Below, in pieces: positions 34,167 through 42,621 of a stretch of DNA of 64,000 nucleotides. The position numbers and the translations under genes were made by a program. The stretch is from Brachybacterium ginsengisoli (GTDB taxonomy: Bacteria > Actinomycetota > Actinomycetes > Actinomycetales > Dermabacteraceae): assembly GCF_002407065.1 (NCBI RefSeq), contig NZ_CP023564.1, forward strand, positions 682,001-746,000. Reading direction: 5' to 3'. The notes under the pieces were generated by a model that was not told where the DNA came from, ran no database searches, and was given only the letters and a program-made list of their open reading frames with translations. Within the stretch, counting starts at the first letter, position 1. Each line of letters opens with the position of its first letter.

Positions 34167-35194
34167 CCCAGCCCATCAGCCGCCGCACCGTCACCGCCCT
34201 CGGGCTCTCCGCCGTCGCGGCCGCGGGCCTGTCCGCCTGCGTGGCCGGGGAGGGCTCGGCCGACACCGCCGGCGGCGAGGGCAGCTGGAGCACCGGCGCC
34301 CTCACCATCGACTGGGCGACCTACAACCCGCTCAGCCTCGTGGTGCGCGACCAGCAGCTGATCGAGAAGGCCCTCGGCGACGCGGTGACGGTCACCTGGG
34401 TGCAGTCGGCCGGTTCGAACAAGGCCAACGAGCTGCTGCGCTCCGGTTCGGCCGACGTCGCCTCCACCGCCGGCTCGGCCGCGCTGCTCGCCCGCTCCAA
34501 CGGCTCGCCGATCAAGGTCATCGGCATCTACTCCCAGCCGGAGTGGTCCGCGCTGGTCGTGGGCGAGGACAGCGACATCACGGGCCCGGCGGACCTCTAC
34601 GGCCGCGCGGTCGCCGCCACCCCCGGCACCGACCCGTACTTCTTCCTGGTCCAGGCGCTCGCCGAGGCCGGGCTCTCGATCGACGACGTGGAGCTGCAGC
34701 CCCTGCAGCACGCCGACGGCCGCTCCGCCCTGGACGGCGGCAGCGTCGAGGCCTGGTCGGGGCTGGATCCGATCATGGCCGCCGCCGAGGTCGAGTCCGG
34801 CGCGCAGCTCGTGTACCGCAACGTCGACTTCAACACCTACGGCTTCCTCAACGCCACCGAGCAGTTCATCGATGAGCACGCCGACGTCGCCCAGGTGGTC
34901 GTCGACTCGTACGAGCAGGCCCGCACCTGGGCGCTCGAGAACCTCGAGGCCACCGCCCAGCTGCTCGCCGACGCGGCCGGCATCGACCTCGCGGTCGCGA
35001 CCACGGTGATCACCGAGCGCTCCACTCTCGACGTCTCCGGTGTGCCCGGCGAGGACCAGCTCGCCGTGCTCGAGACGATCGCCCCGATCCTCGGGGAGTC
35101 CCAGGACGTCTCCGGTGGGGCCGATGCTGTCGAGAAGGCCCTCGGCGAGATCCTCCACGCCGACTTCGCGACCGCCGCGGTGGAGAAGCAGTGA
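34163..35194 (+). CDS. ssuA: Sulfonate-type ABC transporter substrate-binding lipoprotein SsuA
   Basis: A protein of 343 aa. The lipoprotein signal has a twin-arginine-like QPISRRTVTALGLSA and lipobox LSAC (Cys after residue 26). The mature domain resembles SsuA/TauA/NrtA (NMT1-like) binding proteins: IDWATYNPLSLVVRD, KANELLRSGSADVASTAGSAAL, VAATPGTDPYFFLVQAL, NATEQFIDEHADVAQVVVDSYEQA. It captures the substrate outside the cell. It is coupled by ATGA to ssuB and by GTGA to ssuC. Sulfonate rather than nitrate or taurine is inferred from the sulfur genes downstream. Confidence -1.
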   Translation: MTQPISRRTVTALGLSAVAAAGLSACVAGEGSADTAGGEGSWSTGALTIDWATYNPLSLVVRDQQLIEKALGDAVTVTWVQSAGSNKANELLRSGSADVASTAGSAALLARSNGSPIKVIGIYSQPEWSALVVGEDSDITGPADLYGRAVAATPGTDPYFFLVQALAEAGLSIDDVELQPLQHADGRSALDGGSVEAWSGLDPIMAAAEVESGAQLVYRNVDFNTYGFLNATEQFIDEHADVAQVVVDSYEQARTWALENLEATAQLLADAAGIDLAVATTVITERSTLDVSGVPGEDQLAVLETIAPILGESQDVSGGADAVEKALGEILHADFATAAVEKQ

Positions 35195-36069
35195 GCGCCC
35201 CGGCCGCCGCCCGCACCACGACGGGGGAGGAGACGGGACCGGTCGGGAATCCGCCGGCGCCCTCGCCGTCGACCGCTCCCGCGACCGCGGGGCCCGCCAC
35301 CGCCCGGCGGCTCGGGGACCGCCCCGGGGTGCGCCTGGCCGTCGGCGCCGTGCTGCCGCTGCTGATCCTCGCCGCCTGGCAGATCTCCACCGCGACCGGC
35401 CTGGTGCCCGCCTACCGGCTGCCCGGCCCGCTCGCCGTGGTGCAGGCGGGCGCGCAGCTGATCGAGGGCGGCGACCTGTGGCGGCACATCGCGATCTCCG
35501 TGCAGCGAGTGCTGATCGGCTTCGCCGCCGGGTCCGTGGCGGGCCTCGCCGTCGCCGCCGTGGTGGGCCTGTCCCGTGCGGGCGACGCCCTGCTCAGCCC
35601 CACCCTCGCCGCGCTGCGCGCCGTGCCCTCGCTCGCCTGGGTGCCGCTGCTGATCCTGTGGCTGCAGATCGGGGAGGAATCCAAGATCACGCTGGTCGCG
35701 ATCGGTGCCTTCTTCCCCGTGTTCACCACGGTCGCCGCGGCGCTGCGCCACATCGACCCCCACCTGGTGGAGGCCGGGCGCTGCTTCGGCCTGCGCGGCT
35801 GGTCCCTGTTCCGCACCGTGCAGCTGCCCGCCGTGGTGCCCTCGGTGGTCTCCGGGCTGCGCCTCGCGCTCGCCCAGGCCTGGCTGTTCCTGGTCGCCGC
35901 CGAGCTCATCGCGAGCTCCATGGGCCTCGGGTTCCTGCTCAACGACTCCCAGCAGACCGGTCGCGTGGACCGGATCCTGCTCGCCATCGTGCTGCTCGCC
36001 CTGCTGGGCAGCCTGACCAACGCCCTGCTGGGCCTCGCCGAGAAGAAGCTGCTGAGGAGGTGGGCATGA
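35191..36069 (+). CDS. ssuC: Sulfonate-type ABC transporter permease SsuC
   Basis: A protein of 292 aa from GTG 35191. After an Ala/Pro/Thr-rich N-terminus there are about six membrane helices (for example LAVGAVLPLLILAAWQIS). The binding-protein-dependent permease EAA loop is EAGRCFGLRGWSLFRTVQLPAVVPS. It forms the channel for the SsuABC importer. ATGA overlap with the acyl-CoA synthetase gene, whose AGGAGG ribosome site lies inside this gene's end. Confidence -1.
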   Translation: MSAPAAARTTTGEETGPVGNPPAPSPSTAPATAGPATARRLGDRPGVRLAVGAVLPLLILAAWQISTATGLVPAYRLPGPLAVVQAGAQLIEGGDLWRHIAISVQRVLIGFAAGSVAGLAVAAVVGLSRAGDALLSPTLAALRAVPSLAWVPLLILWLQIGEESKITLVAIGAFFPVFTTVAAALRHIDPHLVEAGRCFGLRGWSLFRTVQLPAVVPSVVSGLRLALAQAWLFLVAAELIASSMGLGFLLNDSQQTGRVDRILLAIVLLALLGSLTNALLGLAEKKLLRRWA

Positions 36070-38153
36070 GCCTGACCGACACCACCCCTGATTCCACCGC
36101 GTCCGGGACCGAGTCGCGGCTGCTGGAGCATCGCACCTTCGCGCCGGATCCCGCCCTGGCGGGCACCTGGAACGCGGGGGAGGAGCTCCACGACCGCGCC
36201 GAGGCGGATCCGATCGCCTTCTGGGAGGAGGCCGCGCACCGGCTCGAGTGGGCCGAGCCGTGGCACACGGCGCTGCAGTGGGAGCCGCCCGTCGTGGACC
36301 CCGCCACCGGGCAGCTCTCCGTCCCCACGGCCGGCTGGTTCCTCGGCGGCCGTCTGAACGTCGCCGAGAACTGCGTGGACCGCCATGTGCGCGCCGGCCG
36401 CGGCGAGCAGGTCGCCCTCCACTTCGAGGGTGAGCCGGGCGACCGCGAGTCGGTCACCTATGCGGACCTCCAGCGCCGGGTCAGCCAGGCCGCGAACGCC
36501 CTGAGCGACCTCGGCATCACGCCCGGGGACCGGGTGGTCGTCTACCTCCCCGTGCTCGTGGAGACCGTGGTCATCGCCCTGGCCTGCGCGAGGATCGGCG
36601 CCGTGCACTCGCTCGTCTTCGGCGGGTTCAGCGCGGAGGCGGTGCGCTTCCGTCTCGAGGACACCGGAGCGAAGCTCCTGGTCACCTCCGACGGCCAGTT
36701 CCGTCGCGGGAAGGCGGTCGAGGTGAAGTCCGCCGCCGACGCCGCGGCCGACGGGCTCGAGCACCTCGAGCACGTGCTGGTGGTGCGCCGCACCGGGACG
36801 GACATCGCCTGGACCGAGGGCCGCGACGTGTGGTGGCACGAGAGCGTGGGGACGGCCTCCGAGCAGCATGAGGCGCAGCCGTTCGACGCCGAGCACCCGC
36901 TGTTCATCATCTACACGTCCGGCACCACCGGGAAGCCCAAGGGCCTGGTCCACACCTCCGGCGGCTACCTCACCCACGCGACCTTCTCCCACTGGGCCCA
37001 CTTCGACGCGAAGCCCACCGACGTCCACTGGTGCACCGCGGACCTCGCCTGGGTCACCGCCCACACCTACGAGATCTACGGCCCGCTCAGCAACGGCCTC
37101 ACCCAGGTGATCTACGAGGGCACCCCCGGGGAGCCGCACCGCGAGCGGCACCTGGAGATCATCGAACGCTATGGCGTCACCGTCTACTACACCGCTCCCA
37201 CCCTGATCCGCACCTTCATGAGCTGGTTCGGCGAGGAGCTGCCCGGCGGGCACGACCTCAGCTCCCTGCGCCTGCTGGGCACCGTGGGCGAGGCGATCAA
37301 CCCCGAGGCCTGGGTGTGGTTCCGCCGCACCTTCGGCCGGGACGCGCTGCCGATCATCGACACCTGGTGGCAGTCCGAGACCGGGGCGTCGATGCTGGTG
37401 CCGCTGCCGGGCGTGACCACGCTGAAGCCCGGCTCGGCCACCGGGCCGCTGCCCGGCATCGACATGGCCGTGGTCGACGAGGTCGGTGAGGAGCAGCCGT
37501 CCGGCGTCGCCGGCACGCTCGTGGCCCGCCGGCCCTGGCCCGGCATGGCCCGCACCGTCTGGGGCGACCCGGAGCGCTACCGCGACTCCTACTGGCGCGA
37601 CCACGCCGGTCGCGGGGAGCACGGCGGCTTCTACGTCGCCGGGGACTCCGCGACGGTCGACGCCGACGGCTGCTTCTGGATCCTGGGCCGCCTGGACGAC
37701 GTCGTGAACGTCTCCGGGCACCGGCTGTCCACGATCGAGATCGAGTCCGCCCTGGTCGCGGACGCCTCGGTGCAGGAGGCGGGCGCCGCGGGCGTGGACG
37801 ACGCGCTGACCGGCCAGGCCGTGGCCGTGTTCGTGATCCCCGCGGAGACCCCGTCGGCCGCTCCTGCCGTCGACGCTCCCGCGCTCCGCGCCCGGGTCGC
37901 GACCGAGATCGGACCGATCGCCAAGCCGCGGTTCGTCATCACGGTCCCCGACCTGCCCCGCACCCGCTCGGGCAAGATCATGCGCCGTCTGCTCGCGCAG
38001 CTGGTCCATGCCGAGCGCGCCCGTCGCGCCGGTCAGGAGCCGGCGCCGCTGGGCGACATCACCTCTCTGCAGAACCCGGAGGCCGTCTCCGCGGTCGCCG
38101 AGGTGCTCGCCGCTCTGTCCGTGGACGACCCGACCGTCGCCCCGCAGGACTGA
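36066..38153 (+). CDS. acs: Acetyl-CoA synthetase family AMP-forming ligase
   Basis: A protein of 695 aa. The Acs N-terminal ACAS_N region includes FWEEAAHRLEWAEPW and WFLGGRLNVAENCVDRH. The adenylation P-loop is YTSGTTGKPKG, then WCTADLAWVTAHTYEIYGPL, DTWWQSETGA, RLDDVVNVSGHRLST and the acetylatable lysine motif RTRSGKIMRR. The length is slightly above usual Acs (about 650). Its place between ssuC and sulfone/methionine genes is unusual. It may recycle acetate released by MetY, or activate a sulfur-containing acid such as sulfoacetate taken up by SsuABC. Both are inference; the motifs favour acetate. Confidence -1.
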   Translation: MSLTDTTPDSTASGTESRLLEHRTFAPDPALAGTWNAGEELHDRAEADPIAFWEEAAHRLEWAEPWHTALQWEPPVVDPATGQLSVPTAGWFLGGRLNVAENCVDRHVRAGRGEQVALHFEGEPGDRESVTYADLQRRVSQAANALSDLGITPGDRVVVYLPVLVETVVIALACARIGAVHSLVFGGFSAEAVRFRLEDTGAKLLVTSDGQFRRGKAVEVKSAADAAADGLEHLEHVLVVRRTGTDIAWTEGRDVWWHESVGTASEQHEAQPFDAEHPLFIIYTSGTTGKPKGLVHTSGGYLTHATFSHWAHFDAKPTDVHWCTADLAWVTAHTYEIYGPLSNGLTQVIYEGTPGEPHRERHLEIIERYGVTVYYTAPTLIRTFMSWFGEELPGGHDLSSLRLLGTVGEAINPEAWVWFRRTFGRDALPIIDTWWQSETGASMLVPLPGVTTLKPGSATGPLPGIDMAVVDEVGEEQPSGVAGTLVARRPWPGMARTVWGDPERYRDSYWRDHAGRGEHGGFYVAGDSATVDADGCFWILGRLDDVVNVSGHRLSTIEIESALVADASVQEAGAAGVDDALTGQAVAVFVIPAETPSAAPAVDAPALRARVATEIGPIAKPRFVITVPDLPRTRSGKIMRRLLAQLVHAERARRAGQEPAPLGDITSLQNPEAVSAVAEVLAALSVDDPTVAPQD

Positions 38154-38192
38154 CAGACTCCCCCCGCTCCACCACACACCCCTGGAGGATCC

Positions 38193-39431
38193 ATGACCAC
38201 CACCGTTCCCGCCTCGACCTTCGAGACGCCGCTGAAGTTCGCGTACTGGGTGCCGAACGTCTCCGGCGGCCTCGTGGTCTCCACCATCGAGCAGCGCACC
38301 GACTGGCAGCTGCCCTACAACAAGCGCCTCGCCCGCATCGCCGAGGACTCCGGCTTCGAGTACGCGCTGACGCAGACCCGCTACGCCGCCAGCTACGGTG
38401 CGGACAAGCAGCACGAGGCCTCCGCGTTCTCCCTCGCCCTGCTGGGCGCCACCGAGCGGCTCAAGGTCATCGCCGCCTTCCACCCCGGCATGTGGCACCC
38501 GGGCGTGCTCGCCAAGTGGCTGATCACGGCCGATCACCTCTCCGAGGGCCGCGCCGCGGTGAACATCGTCTCCGGCTGGCTGAAGGACGAGTTCGTGAAG
38601 TTCGGCCTGCCCTGGCTCGAGCACGACGAGCGCTACGTGCGCACCGAGGAGTTCATCGCGGCGCTGCGCGGCCTGCTGACCGAGAACGGGTACTCCCAGG
38701 ACGGGAAGTACTACGCGATCGACGACTTCACCCTCTCCCCGAAGCCGGTCGACGTGCCCGGTCGCCCCCACCCGGAGATCTTCTTCGGCGGCAACTCCAC
38801 CGCCGCCCAGGCCACCGCCGGCCGGGTCGCCGACTGGTACTTCTCCAACGGCCGCTCCCTCGAGGGCTACGAGGAGAACGTCGCCGGGGTGCTCGCCTCC
38901 GCCGCGGAGGCCGGCCGGCAGCCGAAGTGCGGCCTGAACGGCTTCGTCATCGCCCGGGAGTCCCGGAAGGAGGCGGAGGAGACCCTGCGCGAGATCGTCG
39001 CGAAGGCGCACCGCCCCGCCGTCGAGGGCTTCCGCCAGTCCGTGCAGGAGGCCGGCGCCTCCACGAAGGACGGCAAGGGCATGTGGGCAGACTCCTCCTT
39101 CGAGGACCTCGTGCAGTACAACGACGGCTTCAAGACGCAGCTGATCGGCACTCCCGAGGAGATCGCCGATCGCGTCATCGAGTACAAGAAGGTGGGCGTG
39201 AACCTGCTGCTCACCTGCTACCTCCACTTCTCCGAGGAGGTCGCCGCCTTCGGCCGCGACGTGCTGCCGATCGTGCGCGAGAAGGAGGCGGACCTCGCCC
39301 GCAGCAAGGGCACCGAGCTGAACACCGACCTGCTGCCGATCGCCCCCGGCGTCAGCGCGGAGGACGCCCGCGCCGCCGCCATCGAGACCCTCCCGGCCGA
39401 CCATCCGGCCACGGCAGGGGCCGCCGCATGA
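38193..39431 (+). CDS. sfnG: Dimethylsulfone monooxygenase SfnG-like (LLM flavin-dependent)
   Basis: A luciferase-like TIM barrel of 412 aa. FAYWVPNVSGGLVVSTIEQR is the near-invariant N-terminus of SfnG proteins. Also seen are QHEASAFSLALLGATERLKVIAA, AAVNIVSGWLKDEF, WLEHDERY, RVADWYFSNG and VQYNDGFKTQLIGTPEEIADRV. SfnG uses FMNH2 and O2 to split dimethylsulfone to methanesulfinate, a step in using DMSO2 sulfur. Substrate identity could be another sulfone or sulfonate, as in SsuD. No flavin reductase lies in this operon. Its end overlaps metY by ATGA. Confidence -1.
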   Translation: MTTTVPASTFETPLKFAYWVPNVSGGLVVSTIEQRTDWQLPYNKRLARIAEDSGFEYALTQTRYAASYGADKQHEASAFSLALLGATERLKVIAAFHPGMWHPGVLAKWLITADHLSEGRAAVNIVSGWLKDEFVKFGLPWLEHDERYVRTEEFIAALRGLLTENGYSQDGKYYAIDDFTLSPKPVDVPGRPHPEIFFGGNSTAAQATAGRVADWYFSNGRSLEGYEENVAGVLASAAEAGRQPKCGLNGFVIARESRKEAEETLREIVAKAHRPAVEGFRQSVQEAGASTKDGKGMWADSSFEDLVQYNDGFKTQLIGTPEEIADRVIEYKKVGVNLLLTCYLHFSEEVAAFGRDVLPIVREKEADLARSKGTELNTDLLPIAPGVSAEDARAAAIETLPADHPATAGAAA

Positions 39432-40810
39432 CCGCCCCCTCGGAGCAGCCCGCCGCCCCCGCCGCCCCCGCCCCCGCCGCGGAGCGCACCTTCGGGTTCC
39501 GCACCCGCGCCCTGCACGCCGGCGGCACGCCGGATGCCCAGCACGGCGCCCGTGCGGTGCCGATCTACCAGACGACCTCGTTCGTCTTCGACGACGCCCA
39601 GGACGCGGCGAACCTGTTCGCGCTCCAGAAGTACGGCAACATCTACTCCCGCATCGGCAACCCCACCGTCGCCGCGTTCGAGGAGCGGATCGCCTCCCTC
39701 GAGGGCGGGATCGGGGCGGTCGCGACCGCCTCGGGCATGAGCGCGGAGTTCATCACCTTCGCGGCGCTCGTGGGCGCGGGGGACCACGTGGTCTCCTCCG
39801 CCCAGCTCTACGGCGGCACCGTCACGCAGCTGGACGTCACCCTGCGCCGCTTCGGCGTGGAGACCACCTTCGTGGCCTCCTCCGACCCGGAGGACTATCG
39901 CGACGCGTTCCGTCCGGAGACGAAGGTGCTCTACGTCGAGATGATCGGCAACCCCTCCGGCGAGATCGCCGACCTCGAGGGGCTCGCCGAGCTGGCGCAC
40001 GAGCACGGCGTCCCGCTCGTGGTCGACGCGACGCTGGCCACGCCGTACCTGGTGCGGCCGCTCGAGCACGGTGCGGACATCGTGATCCACTCCGCCACCA
40101 AGTTCCTCGGCGGGCACGGCACCACCCTCGGCGGCGTGGTCGTCGAGTCCGGTCGCTTCGACTGGGGCAACGGGAAGTTCCCCACGATGACCGAGCCGGT
40201 CGACTCCTACGGCGGGATCCGCTGGTGGGACAACTTCGGCGAGTACGGCTTCCTCACCAAGCTGCGCTCCGAGCAGCTGCGCGACATCGGACCCAGCCTC
40301 TCGGCGCAGTCCGCCTTCCAGCTGCTGCAGGGCGTGGAGACCCTGCCGCAGCGGATCGACGCCCATCTCGCCGGGGCCCGCGCCGTCGCGCAGTGGCTCG
40401 AGGAGGACCCCCGGGTCTCCTTCGTGACCTGGGCGGGCCTGGAGTCCCACGCCCACCACGAGCGGGCCGCGAAGTACCTCCCGCTCGGTCCCGGATCCGT
40501 CTTCGCCTTCGGCGTGCGGCCGACGGGCGAGTTCGCCACCCCCGAGGAGGAGGCCCTCGCGGCGCGCGCCACCGGCGAGGCGGTGATCGCGAACCTCCAG
40601 CTCGCCTCCCACCTGGCCAACATCGGCGATGCCCGCACCCTGGTCATCCACCCGGCCTCCACCACCCACCAGCAGCTCTCCGCCGAGCAGCTCGCGGCCG
40701 GCGGCGTGCGGGCGGACCTGATCCGGATCTCGGTGGGCCTCGAGGACATCGAGGACATCCTGTGGGACCTCGACCAGGCGATCACCACGGCGACGGGAGA
40801 GACCCGATGA
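39428..40810 (+). CDS. metY: O-acetylhomoserine sulfhydrylase MetY
   Basis: A protein of 460 aa, a Cys/Met-metabolism PLP enzyme. FRTRALHAGGTPDAQHGARAVPIYQTTSF is the MetY/MetB start (read in parts), YSRIGNPTVAAFEERIA follows, PLP Lys is in HSATKFLGGHGTT, and the MetY insertion region GRFDWGNGKFP is present. The C-terminus has IHPASTTHQQL and RISVGLEDIEDI. It makes homocysteine and acetate from O-acetylhomoserine and sulfide, so it connects sulfur released from sulfones or sulfonates to methionine. The ~15-residue Ala/Pro N-terminus is variable. ATGA overlaps on both sides. Confidence -1.
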   Translation: MTAPSEQPAAPAAPAPAAERTFGFRTRALHAGGTPDAQHGARAVPIYQTTSFVFDDAQDAANLFALQKYGNIYSRIGNPTVAAFEERIASLEGGIGAVATASGMSAEFITFAALVGAGDHVVSSAQLYGGTVTQLDVTLRRFGVETTFVASSDPEDYRDAFRPETKVLYVEMIGNPSGEIADLEGLAELAHEHGVPLVVDATLATPYLVRPLEHGADIVIHSATKFLGGHGTTLGGVVVESGRFDWGNGKFPTMTEPVDSYGGIRWWDNFGEYGFLTKLRSEQLRDIGPSLSAQSAFQLLQGVETLPQRIDAHLAGARAVAQWLEEDPRVSFVTWAGLESHAHHERAAKYLPLGPGSVFAFGVRPTGEFATPEEEALAARATGEAVIANLQLASHLANIGDARTLVIHPASTTHQQLSAEQLAAGGVRADLIRISVGLEDIEDILWDLDQAITTATGETR

Positions 40811-41367
40811 ACGGCATCAGCGTGCAGGGCGCCGGCGACGCGTGCGCCGTCCCCGCGACCCCGGGGGAGACCCCCGGCCGCACCTGGCAGGGCCCGTCGG
40901 CCCCCGAACGGCTCGCCATCCTGCGCCGCGCGCGCTCGATCGCGATCGTCGGAGCCTCGACGAACCCCGCCCGGGCCAGCTACTTCGTGAGCACCTACCT
41001 GCTCTCGAGCTCGCCCTACGAGGTGTACTTCGTCAACCCCCGCGCCACCGAGATCCTCGGCCGGCCGGCCTACGCCTCCCTCGCGGACCTGCCCGAGGTC
41101 CCCGACATCGTCGACGTCTTCCGCAAGGACGCCGACCTCCCGGGCGTGGCCCAGGAGGCGGTCGACGCGGGCGCCAGGACGCTGTGGCTGCAGCTCGGCT
41201 CCTGGAACGAGGAGGCGGCGGCGATCGCGGAGGCCGGCGGCCTCGACGTGGTCATGGACCGCTGCGTGAAGATCGAGCACGCCCGCTTCCACGGCGGACT
41301 CCACCTGGCCGGGTTCAACACCGGCGAGATCACTTCTCGGAAGCAGCGGGTCAGCGGGCGCGGCTGA
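40807..41367 (+). CDS. CoA-binding protein (YccU/CoA_binding_2)
   Basis: A protein of 186 aa. The Rossmann-type CoA-binding domain is RSIAIVGASTNPARASYFVSTYL, PYEVYFVNPRA, PDIVDVFRKDADLPGVAQEAV, and LWLQLGSWNEEAAAIAEAGGLDVVMDRCVKIEHARF; each block is typical of the YccU family. The biochemical role is not established. It is fused to the operon by ATGA after metY, and a link to acyl-CoA or O-acetylhomoserine metabolism is plausible from its position only. Confidence -1.
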   Translation: MNGISVQGAGDACAVPATPGETPGRTWQGPSAPERLAILRRARSIAIVGASTNPARASYFVSTYLLSSSPYEVYFVNPRATEILGRPAYASLADLPEVPDIVDVFRKDADLPGVAQEAVDAGARTLWLQLGSWNEEAAAIAEAGGLDVVMDRCVKIEHARFHGGLHLAGFNTGEITSRKQRVSGRG

Positions 41368-41386
41368 GCGTAGTCTCCGCATCAGG

Positions 41387-41414
41387 CGCGGGTCGGGGAT
41401 CACCTCGGCCCGCG
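41387..41414. terminator. Hairpin terminator after the organosulfur operon
   Basis: A 9-bp stem with one G-T pair (41387-41395 with 41406-41414), 20 bp past the CoA-binding gene stop and just before the convergent VOC gene stop. It has no T tract. Confidence -1.
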
Positions 41415-41423
41415 TTCTGCTGG

Positions 41424-41780
41424 TCAGGGGAGGGGACGGGAGAAGTCCACCGTGACTCCCGGCAGCGCGGCGACCCGCACGCAGGCGGAGCGCTCGCCGA
41501 AGTCCATGTCCTGCGGCTCCCGCACCGCCTCGGCGCCGTGGGCGACGGCGTGCTCGAAAGCCGTGTCGACGTCCTCGCAGATCATGTGGAGCACGATCCC
41601 CTGCGAGGTCGCCTCGCCGTCGGCCGGAGCGTTGAGCCACAGCGGGACGCTGCCGGGGGCGACGAGCGAGGCGAAGCTGCCGAAGTCCGCCTCGATCTCC
41701 CAGCCGGCGGCGTCGCGGAGCGCCGCGGCCGCGGCCGAGGGGTCCTCCACGAGGAGGGTGAGGGCGCGGATTCCTGACAT
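41424..41780 (-). CDS. VOC family (glyoxalase/bleomycin-resistance fold) protein
   Basis: A protein of 118 aa. The beta-alpha-beta-beta-beta modules are seen as IRALTLLVEDPSAAAAALRDAAGWEIE and LHMICEDVDTAFEHAVAHGAEAV...MDFGERSACVRVAALPGVTVDF, matching PhnB/glyoxalase-like VOC proteins of the 'extradiol ring-cleavage-like' group. Possible metal ligands are few (His in LHM, Glu in FGER). The start at 41780 has GGAG about 8 bp upstream. The substrate is unknown. Confidence -1.
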   Translation of the reverse strand: MSGIRALTLLVEDPSAAAAALRDAAGWEIEADFGSFASLVAPGSVPLWLNAPADGEATSQGIVLHMICEDVDTAFEHAVAHGAEAVREPQDMDFGERSACVRVAALPGVTVDFSRPLP

Positions 41781-41853
41781 CGGGCGACTCCTTCGTCGGC
41801 GGCGGGATGCCCCGACCCTACCGGGTGCGATCCGTCCCGACCGGGCCCGGCGC

Positions 41854-42516
41854 TCAGCCCTCGAGGCGGATGCCGAGGTGGCTCGCGAAGGCGGGGGCGA
41901 GGGCGGCGGCCTGCTGCGCGTCGAGGGTCGCCCCGGCGAGGCCCTCGAGGTTGCCGATCGCCGCGACGTCGAGCCCGCGCAGGTCCACGTCGGCCAGCCG
42001 TGCATGGGCCAGCGCCAGGCTGCCCACGCGGCAGTTCACGAAGGCGACCCGGGTCGCCGTGACGCCCGAGAGGTCGAGCTCCTCGATCGTGCAGTCCTCG
42101 AACAGGACGTCCTCGAGGGTGCTCGAGCGCAGGTTGATCCAGTCGAACTTGGAGGAGGAGATCCGGGTCGAGCGGATCTCGGCGTCGTAGATGTCCAGCG
42201 CCCCCACCCGTGAGCCGCGCAGCTCCACGTCCCGCCAGGTGCAGCGCGTCGCGTCCAGCACCGGGGCACCGAGGCGCTCGACGCGGGTCTCGAGGAGCCG
42301 TGCGTGGCGGAGCACCGGGGTGTGCGCGGTGACGCCCAGCAGCTCGCACTCGGAGAAGGTCGCCCCGGTGAGGTCCGCGCCGCTGAGGTCCGCGCCGTCC
42401 AGGCGCAGGCCCTCGTGATGGCGCTGCGCGCCGAGCTCCTCGGCCCCGGCCTCCTCGAGATCCGGGAGCACCAGCGGGGAGAGCACGGGCGGCCGGGTGG
42501 TGGAACGGGAGCGCAT
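41854..42516 (-). CDS. Pentapeptide-repeat protein
   Basis: A protein of 220 aa. Roughly residues 36-200 show the A(D/N)LXX pattern: LDGADLSGADLTGATFSECE, RHARLLETRVERLG, SSTLEDVLFEDCTIEELDLSG, LAHARLADVDLRGLDV. The right-handed quadrilateral beta-helix it predicts mimics DNA in some members (MfpA/Qnr), but most are of unknown role. The repeats here are imperfect and there is no gyrase-protection-specific feature to cite. It is in the same direction as the VOC gene, 73 bp away. Confidence -1.
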   Translation of the reverse strand: MRSRSTTRPPVLSPLVLPDLEEAGAEELGAQRHHEGLRLDGADLSGADLTGATFSECELLGVTAHTPVLRHARLLETRVERLGAPVLDATRCTWRDVELRGSRVGALDIYDAEIRSTRISSSKFDWINLRSSTLEDVLFEDCTIEELDLSGVTATRVAFVNCRVGSLALAHARLADVDLRGLDVAAIGNLEGLAGATLDAQQAAALAPAFASHLGIRLEG

Positions 42517-42621
42517 GGAGTCCTCGGGTGTCGGCGGGGCGGGTGGAGCGGGGCGGGTGGCAGGACTCGAGCCTACGGGGACGGGCGGACACCCGACCCC
42601 GCAGGCCCGGAGCGCGACGGC

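Noticed and set aside
35412-39404. Minus-strand open frame of about 1330 codons across the organosulfur operon
   Set aside because: Antisense to four well-defined genes with clear catalytic motifs; no recognisable domain in the frame.
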